Shown in pieces: positions 1 to 4,249 of a DNA stretch of 7,240 bases. The notes beneath the pieces were generated by a model. The model was not told the DNA's origin, ran no database searches, and saw only the letters and a program-made list of their open reading frames with translations. The stretch covers positions 1 to 7,240 of the forward strand of contig JALWUB010000138.1 in the NCBI GenBank assembly GCA_026993275.1, in the 5' to 3' direction. Within the stretch, counting starts at the first letter, position 1. Each line of letters starts with the position of its first letter. A program made the position numbers and the translations under genes. This stretch comes from Robiginitomaculum sp. Lineage in GTDB: Bacteria; Pseudomonadota; Alphaproteobacteria; Caulobacterales; Maricaulaceae.

Positions 1-635
1 GGCAAAAGGGCATGCACGGGGTCGCCATTCTGTCGCGCCATGCGCTGAGCGAACAGCCAGACCCGCCCTTTTGCCAGGAAGACCATGCCCGGGTGGCAAT
101 GGCGGCGGTCAAGGGCATCAGCATTTGCAATCTCTATGTGCCCGCGGGCGGCGACGAGCCGGACCCGGACGCCAATCCCAAATTCGCCCACAAGCTGGAT
201 TTTCTGGAGCGCATGCGCGGCTTTTTCGCCGACTGGCACGCCCGGAACCCGGACGAAAAGCTGATTCTTGCCGGTGATCTCAACATTGCGCCGCTGCCCT
301 CGGACGTGTGGTCCCACAAACAACTGCTCAAGGTCGTCAGCCACACCCCGGTGGAGGTGGCGGCGCTGAACGCGGTGCGCGAGGCAGGCGCCTTTACCGA
401 CACGGCGCGGGCGCTGATTGCCGAGCCAGAGCCCATCTTCACCTGGTGGAGCTATCGCGCAAAGGACTGGACCAAGACCAATCGCGGCCGCCGCCTCGAC
501 CACATCTGGGTCAGCCCGGCGCTGAAAAGTGCTGCCCTCGCCCATGGCCGCGACGGCTTTGCCGCGCACAGCCAGTGCCGCTCCTGGCCGCGCCCCTCGG
601 ACCATATCCCGATCATGCAGACCCTGGCGCTGTGA
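1..635 (+). CDS. xth: Exodeoxyribonuclease III (AP endonuclease), 5'-partial
   Basis: DNA-repair nuclease of the exonuclease III / endonuclease-exonuclease-phosphatase fold, which cuts DNA at abasic sites and removes 3' blocking groups in base-excision repair in the cytoplasm. The frame is open to the left edge (first whole codon at 3, reading Q-K-G before Met at 12), so the true start lies outside; about 55-60 N-terminal residues, including the early metal-binding Glu, are missing compared with the usual ~260-270 aa. Counting from Met at 12, the family motifs are present: Y42 in NLYVPAGG (E. coli Tyr109 equivalent), GDLNIAP with D89 and N91 (Asp151/Asn153), RRLDHIW with D163 (Asp229), and the C-terminal PSDHIP with D197-H198 (Asp258/His259). 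The catalytic set in the visible part is intact. Its last 23 bases overlap the convergent dapB 3' end. The E. coli residue matches are from memory of the family. Confidence 0.95.
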   Translation, partial: QKGMHGVAILSRHALSEQPDPPFCQEDHARVAMAAVKGISICNLYVPAGGDEPDPDANPKFAHKLDFLERMRGFFADWHARNPDEKLILAGDLNIAPLPSDVWSHKQLLKVVSHTPVEVAALNAVREAGAFTDTARALIAEPEPIFTWWSYRAKDWTKTNRGRRLDHIWVSPALKSAALAHGRDGFAAHSQCRSWPRPSDHIPIMQTLAL

Positions 636-1440
636 GTGCCAGCACATCGGCCATGGTGTAGAGCCCGGCGGGCTGTTGCGCCAGCCAGTGCGCCGCCGTG
701 AGCGCGCCGCGGGCGAAAATATCGCGGCTGTGCGCGTCATGGCCCAGCACCAGGGTTTCGCCAGGGCCGCAAAAGCGCACCTGATGCACCCCCACCGCAT
801 CGCCCTCGCGGGCACTGGTGATGAGGATTTCCCCCGCCCTTGGCGGCTGGTCCAGCGATTCGCCCACCGGCAAGGCCCTGGTTGGTGCATCATCATGCCC
901 CCACCCCGCGCGCACGGCCTCCGCCAGCATCAGCGCCGTTCCCGATGGCGCGTCCTTCTTGGCGCTGTGGTGCAGGTCATGGATATGCACACCCCAGCGC
1001 CGCCCCAATTGCGCCGCCAGCTGCCGCACCTGGCCGGTGAGCGCGGTCACGCCCAGGGAGAAATTGCCGGCCCGCAACAGGGGAATGGCCTGCGCCGCCT
1101 CGCCCAGCGCCACCTCCTGCGCCGCGCTCCAGCCGGTGGTGCCGGTGACCAGCGCCGGGCCACCGGCCTCGGCCAGGGCCTGGGCCAGCGCAATGGCCGC
1201 ATCAGGCGTGGTGACATCAATGACCACATCACAGCGCGCCAACACCGCGGCATCGTCCGCAAACGCCAGACCCGCCGCCCCGGCGCCCGCATAAAGCCCT
1301 GCATCTTCGCCGCACAGGCTGCTGTCCGGGCGCACCAGGGCCGCGGCCAGGTCAAAACGCGCATCCGCCAGCGCCAGCGCCACAATGCGCTGTCCCAGCC
1401 GCCCCGCGGCGCCATGAATGCCCAGTTTCAAAGGGGTCAT
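613..1440 (-). CDS. dapB: 4-hydroxy-tetrahydrodipicolinate reductase
   Basis: Cytoplasmic NAD(P)H-dependent enzyme of the diaminopimelate/lysine pathway. It reduces 4-hydroxy-tetrahydrodipicolinate to tetrahydrodipicolinate, feeding peptidoglycan and lysine synthesis. The product is 275 aa, a normal length for the family. Visible motifs in order: the Rossmann nucleotide-binding loop GIHGAAGRLG (residues 7-16), VIDVTTPDA (73-81), GTTGW (100-104), GNFSLG (125-130), the signature HHSAKKDAPSGTAL (157-170) with the catalytic His157 and Lys161 counterparts, and the C-terminal FARGALTAAHWL plus LYTMADVL. The reading frame stays open well upstream, but ATG at 1440 is chosen because the Rossmann motif follows at once and a strong Shine-Dalgarno sits 5 nt before it. 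The start overlaps the stop of the upstream GNAT gene as ATGA, so the two are probably co-transcribed and translationally coupled. Confidence 0.96.
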   Translation of the reverse strand: MTPLKLGIHGAAGRLGQRIVALALADARFDLAAALVRPDSSLCGEDAGLYAGAGAAGLAFADDAAVLARCDVVIDVTTPDAAIALAQALAEAGGPALVTGTTGWSAAQEVALGEAAQAIPLLRAGNFSLGVTALTGQVRQLAAQLGRRWGVHIHDLHHSAKKDAPSGTALMLAEAVRAGWGHDDAPTRALPVGESLDQPPRAGEILITSAREGDAVGVHQVRFCGPGETLVLGHDAHSRDIFARGALTAAHWLAQQPAGLYTMADVLALTAPGSA

Positions 1441-2060
1441 GATGGCCTTCCTTCCCTTGCCTGGCGCAGCATCAGCCAGAGCGGGCTGCAACCGGGGCCG
1501 GGGTCGAGCTCCTCGATGACCTCGAAGCCCAGGCCGCGGTAAAAGGGCAGATTGCGCGCCTTGGAGTTTTCCAGATAGGCCGGCAGGCCGCGGGCATCGC
1601 AATAGGCCAGCATCGGCGCCAGCATTTTCTTGCCAAGCCCGCGCCCCTGAAAGCCCGGGCGCACGGCGACGGCGAACAGATAGACATGAGGGAAAGCGGG
1701 GTGCTTCCTGTCCATGCGCGATTCCATGCCAAGCGTGCGCAGCACCGCCCCCGGCCCGCCATGGCGTGTCACCGCGGCGGCCACGCGCACGGTCGGCCAA
1801 AGCGGCAAGTCGCGCGATTGCCCTTCACGCAGCCACAGGCAGGCGGCGGCATCCTCCCCGCCATGGCGCAAGAGCTGTCCGGCGCCGCGCGGCAGATAGA
1901 CATGGCGCGCCAGTTGCGCAAACATCAGCTTTTGCGGCCTTGGCGAGCCCAGCGTCCAGTTCATCACCGCATCATCGGCAAATCCCTCTGCCAGAACCGC
2001 AGCGATACGGGGAATCCCGGCCGTGTCAGCCTCGATAATGCCTGAGTCGTTCCTGTCCAT
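1437..2060 (-). CDS. GNAT-family N-acetyltransferase
   Basis: Predicted acetyl-CoA-dependent N-acetyltransferase of 207 aa; the substrate cannot be read from the sequence. Residues 8-30 form the N-terminal strand and helix of the fold. Motif A, the acetyl-CoA pyrophosphate loop, is VRPGFQGRGLG (133-143, Q-x-x-G-x-G pattern). Motif B follows as LENSKARNLPFYRGLGF (163-179), the usual 'N..a..fY.k.GF' signature. Start choice: ATG at 2060 places the fold directly after a short leader and has AGGG on the minus strand 8 nt upstream. An in-frame ATG at 2132 would add 24 residues with no clear Shine-Dalgarno and would run into the inverted repeat of the divergent promoter region, so I consider it less likely. 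Its stop overlaps dapB by ATGA. The coupling with dapB is seen; any functional link to lysine synthesis is not shown. Confidence 0.88.
   Translation of the reverse strand: MDRNDSGIIEADTAGIPRIAAVLAEGFADDAVMNWTLGSPRPQKLMFAQLARHVYLPRGAGQLLRHGGEDAAACLWLREGQSRDLPLWPTVRVAAAVTRHGGPGAVLRTLGMESRMDRKHPAFPHVYLFAVAVRPGFQGRGLGKKMLAPMLAYCDARGLPAYLENSKARNLPFYRGLGFEVIEELDPGPGCSPLWLMLRQAREGRPS
1446..1456 (-). promoter_or_regulatory. Ribosome binding site of dapB
   Basis: On the minus strand this reads GGGAAGGAAGG, a strong purine-rich Shine-Dalgarno ending 5 nt before ATG at 1440. It lies inside the last codons of the GNAT gene and fixes the dapB start, although the dapB frame remains open far upstream. Confidence 0.75.
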
Positions 2061-2117
2061 GCCCAACCCTAACGTGACGCCGTCCGGCCCAGCAAGTGGC
2101 AGGGAACGCCAATCAGA

Positions 2118-2137
2118 AACATATGATTGCATATGTT
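2118..2137. repeat. Perfect inverted repeat, candidate operator
   Basis: AACATATG, four bases (ATTG), then CATATGTT: a perfect 8-bp inverted repeat lying 4 bp upstream of the -35 element of the toxin-antitoxin promoter and upstream of the divergent GNAT gene. Symmetry, position and AT-richness in GC-rich surroundings fit a binding site for a dimeric regulator. The ribbon-helix-helix protein encoded at 2559-3104 is an obvious candidate ligand, but nothing in the sequence proves that. Confidence 0.55.
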
Positions 2138-2141
2138 AACA

Positions 2142-2170
2142 TTGACAACACAGAAATAAACCTGTAGTAT
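2142..2170 (+). promoter_or_regulatory. Sigma70-type promoter of the toxin-antitoxin operon
   Basis: A consensus -35 box TTGACA (2142-2147), a 17-bp spacer and a -10 box TAGTAT (2165-2170, 4 of 6 consensus bases). Transcription would begin near 2177, giving a leader of roughly 28 nt before the GTG at 2205. The palindrome GTATAC (2167-2172) overlaps the -10. No other promoter is apparent within the three-gene operon, so it is probably the main one. Confidence 0.7.
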
Positions 2171-2173
2171 ACA

Positions 2174-2194
2174 CCATTCCTGACCACAGAATGG
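2174..2194. repeat. Second inverted repeat over the transcription start and RBS
   Basis: CCATTC and GAATGG, 6-bp arms separated by 9 bases. It covers the predicted transcription start and its right arm contains the first two bases of the GGAG Shine-Dalgarno (2193-2196) of the first operon gene. It could be an operator half-site pair for autoregulation, as is usual for VapBC/FitAB systems, or an RNA hairpin partly masking the ribosome binding site. The arms are short, so chance is possible. Confidence 0.35.
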
Positions 2195-2204
2195 AGCGTG
2201 CAAC

Positions 2205-2552
2205 GTGATGATCTTGACCGGGTGGAAAAACGCCAAAGACTGGGAAACGGCAGGCTATGGCCTGAAAATCTCCTGCGCTGACCGGGACCGGATTTTCCGG
2301 CGCAGTCAAAAGCGCGTCAGGCTCATTCTTGAAATGCCCGGCGGCAAGCCGCGTTTGGCGGAAGCAAACATCAACAAAGCCAGTTTCTGGAACGGGACGT
2401 GCCGGGAAATGATCAGCAAGGATATCCGCGCGTGGATGCACGAAATTGGCGCCGCACCATGGCCAAAGGGCAGGCCGCCAAAATTCAGGGCGCACCTGAA
2501 TGATGATGGACATTTGGTGGTTTCATGCCAGAATTTACGTGAAAAGGATTAA
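2205..2552 (+). CDS. Conserved-looking hypothetical protein, first gene of the toxin-antitoxin operon
   Basis: I cannot assign a function. The product is 115 aa (114 if the ATG at 2208 is used), basic, with no signal peptide or membrane segment, so probably cytoplasmic. Motif-like stretches suggest a real conserved family: GYGLKIS (17-23), DRDRIFRR (26-33), SFWNGTCREMI (60-70) and APWPKGRPPKF (84-94). I have an impression of similar short proteins with a W-P-K-G-x-P-P-x-F motif in other bacteria, but cannot name the family. GTG at 2205 has GGAG 8 nt upstream; ATG at 2208 would be 11 nt away. It is the first gene behind the promoter at 2142-2170 and ends 6 bp before the next gene, whose Shine-Dalgarno AAGGA (2544-2548) lies in its last codons. 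The spacing implies co-expression with the antitoxin and PIN toxin. It could be an accessory or third component, or an unrelated passenger. Confidence 0.75.
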   Translation: MMILTGWKNAKDWETAGYGLKISCADRDRIFRRSQKRVRLILEMPGGKPRLAEANINKASFWNGTCREMISKDIRAWMHEIGAAPWPKGRPPKFRAHLNDDGHLVVSCQNLREKD

Positions 2553-2558
2553 ACCGCC

Positions 2559-3104
2559 ATGTCGAAATATGACCCGCTTCAGCAAGCCTTGCTGCACCGT
2601 GACGGTTCAAACTGGCGCGTGCATTTTGACCAGATCGAGAAAATACTGGGCATGCCCCTGCCAGCCAGCGCCCGCAAATATCCCGCCTGGTGGAGCAATG
2701 ACCAGACATCGCATTCACACACCCGCGCCTGGCTGCGGGCAGGCTGGAAAACCGCACAGGTGGATATACCCGGCGAGGCGGTAACATTTCGAAAAGTCAC
2801 CAGGGCCAATACAGCCGCCATGCCTGCGGACAAGGGGACTGGCCCGCGGCATGGTGGCAAACCGGCCACACAAAGCCAGGGCAGTCTTCACCTGACCGGT
2901 ATTCCTCAATCAGTCATGACCGTGCTCAAACGCCGGGCGGCGGCCAAGGGCACGAACCTTGAAAGCGTGGCGAAGGCCTTGCTGGAAAGGGCCGTGGAGC
3001 AAAGCGACCGGAAAGCGCAGGCCGCCTCCATCCGGGCCATGACGCCCAAAGGCCAGCGCATTGACCTGGCCGCCCTCATTCGCTCGGAAAGAGAAAAGCG
3101 ATGA
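2559..3104 (+). CDS. Fusion antitoxin: Trp-rich N-terminal domain (DUF7662-like) plus FitA/VapB ribbon-helix-helix
   Basis: Predicted antitoxin of the PIN toxin encoded next, 181 aa, about twice the usual 70-90 aa of VapB/FitA. Residues 1-80 are a separate domain with YDPL (4-7), FDQIEKILG (23-31), LPASARK (34-40), WWSND (44-48), HSHTRAWLRAGW (52-63) and VTF (75-77); from memory this matches the family called DUF7662, whose function I do not know. Residues 81-107 look like a flexible linker. Residues 108-148 are a ribbon-helix-helix: strand LHLTGI, helix PQSVMTVLKRRAAAKG, then NLESVAKALLERAVEQ. The tail 158-181 (IRAMTPKG ... DLAALIRSEREKR) resembles FitA/VapB tails that thread into the toxin active site and neutralise it. 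The ribbon-helix-helix normally binds the operon's own operator. The gene overlaps the toxin start by ATGA at 3101-3104. Antitoxin identity is well supported; the role of the N-terminal domain is unknown. Confidence 0.85.
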   Translation: MSKYDPLQQALLHRDGSNWRVHFDQIEKILGMPLPASARKYPAWWSNDQTSHSHTRAWLRAGWKTAQVDIPGEAVTFRKVTRANTAAMPADKGTGPRHGGKPATQSQGSLHLTGIPQSVMTVLKRRAAAKGTNLESVAKALLERAVEQSDRKAQAASIRAMTPKGQRIDLAALIRSEREKR

Positions 3105-3514
3105 AGCTGGTCGTGGATGCGAGCATTGCCCTGAGCTGGTTTGTCAGGCAGGACGATCTGCCTGACCAGGCGTTTCTGCTGGAGAGCGAACAGATCCTGA
3201 TCGCGCCGGACCTGATCTTTCCGGAAACAACCAATGCCCTGTGGCGCCTGGTCACAGCCGCGCGGATTACACCGGAACAGGGCTGGCGCGCCTTGCGGGC
3301 GCTGGAAGGGTGCTTTGACATGATTGCCTCTTCCGGGCCTCTGGCCGAAACAGCCTATGGCATGGCTTCGGCCCTCAATCATCCGGCCTATGACTGCTAC
3401 TATCTGGCCCTTGCCGAGCGCGAAGGCGTGCGCATGCTCACGGCTGACCAGAAACTGCTGCGCAAGCTGAACGGAACGGCATGTGAAGCACTGGCCACTG
3501 GGCCAATCGTCTGA
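3101..3514 (+). CDS. PIN-domain toxin, VapC-type ribonuclease
   Basis: Predicted metal-dependent endoribonuclease toxin of a type II toxin-antitoxin pair, 137 aa, typical VapC length. The four acidic PIN residues are all present: D6 in LVVDASIALSWF (3-14), E42 in PETTNALW (41-48), D98 in HPAYDCYYLALAE (94-106) and D116 in LTADQKLL (113-120). The active site therefore looks intact and the gene shows no frameshift. VapC enzymes usually cleave tRNA or rRNA and arrest growth when free of antitoxin; the RNA target here cannot be deduced. Translation probably depends on the antitoxin, because the ATGA overlap (3101-3104) is preceded only by a weak purine run (GGAAAGAGAAAAG). No U-tract terminator follows in the 59-bp gap to the next gene. 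Confidence 0.92.
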   Translation: MKLVVDASIALSWFVRQDDLPDQAFLLESEQILIAPDLIFPETTNALWRLVTAARITPEQGWRALRALEGCFDMIASSGPLAETAYGMASALNHPAYDCYYLALAEREGVRMLTADQKLLRKLNGTACEALATGPIV

Positions 3515-3573
3515 GCCGATGCGCCGGCTGCCGGGGTCTGGCTTTGGCACGAAAGCTGGTGTAAGGCGGGAAT

Positions 3574-4227
3574 ATGAGCTTTGCCGTGACAGCTTTGGTG
3601 TTCGGGTTTCTTGGCGGCTGGCTGCTGCTTTCCGGGCTGGGCCATATGGTCCGCGTCAAGGCGCTGGCGGGGGGCTGGCGCGCGCTCGGCGGCCTGGCGC
3701 TGGGCGCCATTGGCGCAGGCTCCGCCTTGCTGGGCTTCAATTTTGTCACCTATCAGCGCCTTACCAGCGAGCGCCCGGCCGCCCGCATCAGCTTTGTCCA
3801 GAAAGGGCCGCAAAACTTCACCGCCACCTTGCAGGCCACGGGCGCGGAGCCGCGCACCTTGAGCGTCAATGGCGATGAATGGCGCCTTGATGCGCGCTTC
3901 ATCAAATGGCACCCGCTGGCCAATATTGGCGGCCTTGATGCCTATTACCGGCTTGACCGGCTGACCGGCCGCTATCGCGACACGGACCAGGAGATCAATG
4001 CCGCGCGCTCGGTCTATGCGCTCAGCCCCAATCCGGGCCTGGATTTGTGGAAACTGGCGCAGAACAAGCGCATTGCCCGCTTCAAGGCGCTCGACGCCTA
4101 TTATGGCAATTCGGTGTATGCGCCCATGGCTGATGGTGCCGCATTCGAGGTCTATGCGACCCAGAACGGCCTGATCGTGCGGCCGCAGAACGAAACCGCC
4201 AAAACCGCATTGTCCGGCTGGAAATAG
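3574..4227 (+). CDS. Small membrane protein of unknown function
   Basis: A 217-aa protein with two predicted N-terminal membrane helices (about residues 3-24 and 36-58) followed by a soluble domain of about 155 residues. The soluble part contains NGDEWRLDARFIKWHP (98-113) and YYRLDRLTGRY (124-134), a pattern I recall from proteobacterial proteins often labelled 'cation/multidrug efflux pump' or 'multidrug transporter'. With only two helices it cannot be an RND or MFS transporter, so I treat that label as a likely misannotation and assign no function. The start ATG at 3574 has AAGGCGGG (3563-3570) just upstream. It lies 59 bp after the PIN gene on the same strand and could receive read-through, but has its own ribosome binding site. 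It ends 22 bp before the end of the convergent CLCA-like gene, with no convincing terminator between. Confidence 0.75.
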   Translation: MSFAVTALVFGFLGGWLLLSGLGHMVRVKALAGGWRALGGLALGAIGAGSALLGFNFVTYQRLTSERPAARISFVQKGPQNFTATLQATGAEPRTLSVNGDEWRLDARFIKWHPLANIGGLDAYYRLDRLTGRYRDTDQEINAARSVYALSPNPGLDLWKLAQNKRIARFKALDAYYGNSVYAPMADGAAFEVYATQNGLIVRPQNETAKTALSGWK

Positions 4228-4249
4228 GCCCGGCAGAGCCCGGAACGGA

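Noticed and set aside
529..1542. 337-aa plus-strand open frame opposite dapB
   Set aside because: Arg/Pro/Gln-rich low-complexity translation typical of the antisense strand of a GC-rich gene; dapB motifs on the other strand are decisive.
1441..1800. Long upstream extension of the dapB frame on the minus strand
   Set aside because: It is the out-of-frame shadow of the GNAT gene. The Rossmann motif, Shine-Dalgarno and ATGA overlap all place the dapB start at 1440.
2061..2132. Extended GNAT start at ATG 2132
   Set aside because: No Shine-Dalgarno, the extra residues precede the GNAT fold, and the codon lies within the inverted repeat near the divergent promoter; kept only as an alternative.
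2120..2148. Divergent minus-strand promoter (TTGTCA, 17 bp, CATATG) for the GNAT gene
   Set aside because: The -35-like box is good, but the -10 matches only 3 of 6 consensus bases and coincides with the inverted repeat; too weak to list as a feature.
3492..3505. Hairpin TGGCC-ACTG-GGCCA near the end of the PIN gene as a terminator
   Set aside because: Only a 5-bp stem, located before the stop codon, with no T-tract after it.
2906..3550. 214-aa minus-strand open frame opposite the antitoxin tail and PIN gene
   Set aside because: It lies antisense to two genes with clear family motifs, shows no recognisable domain, and fits a shadow frame in GC-rich DNA.
4228..4249. Bidirectional terminator between the membrane protein and CLCA-like genes
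   Set aside because: Only a 4-bp CCGG stem with no T-run on either side in the 22-bp gap.
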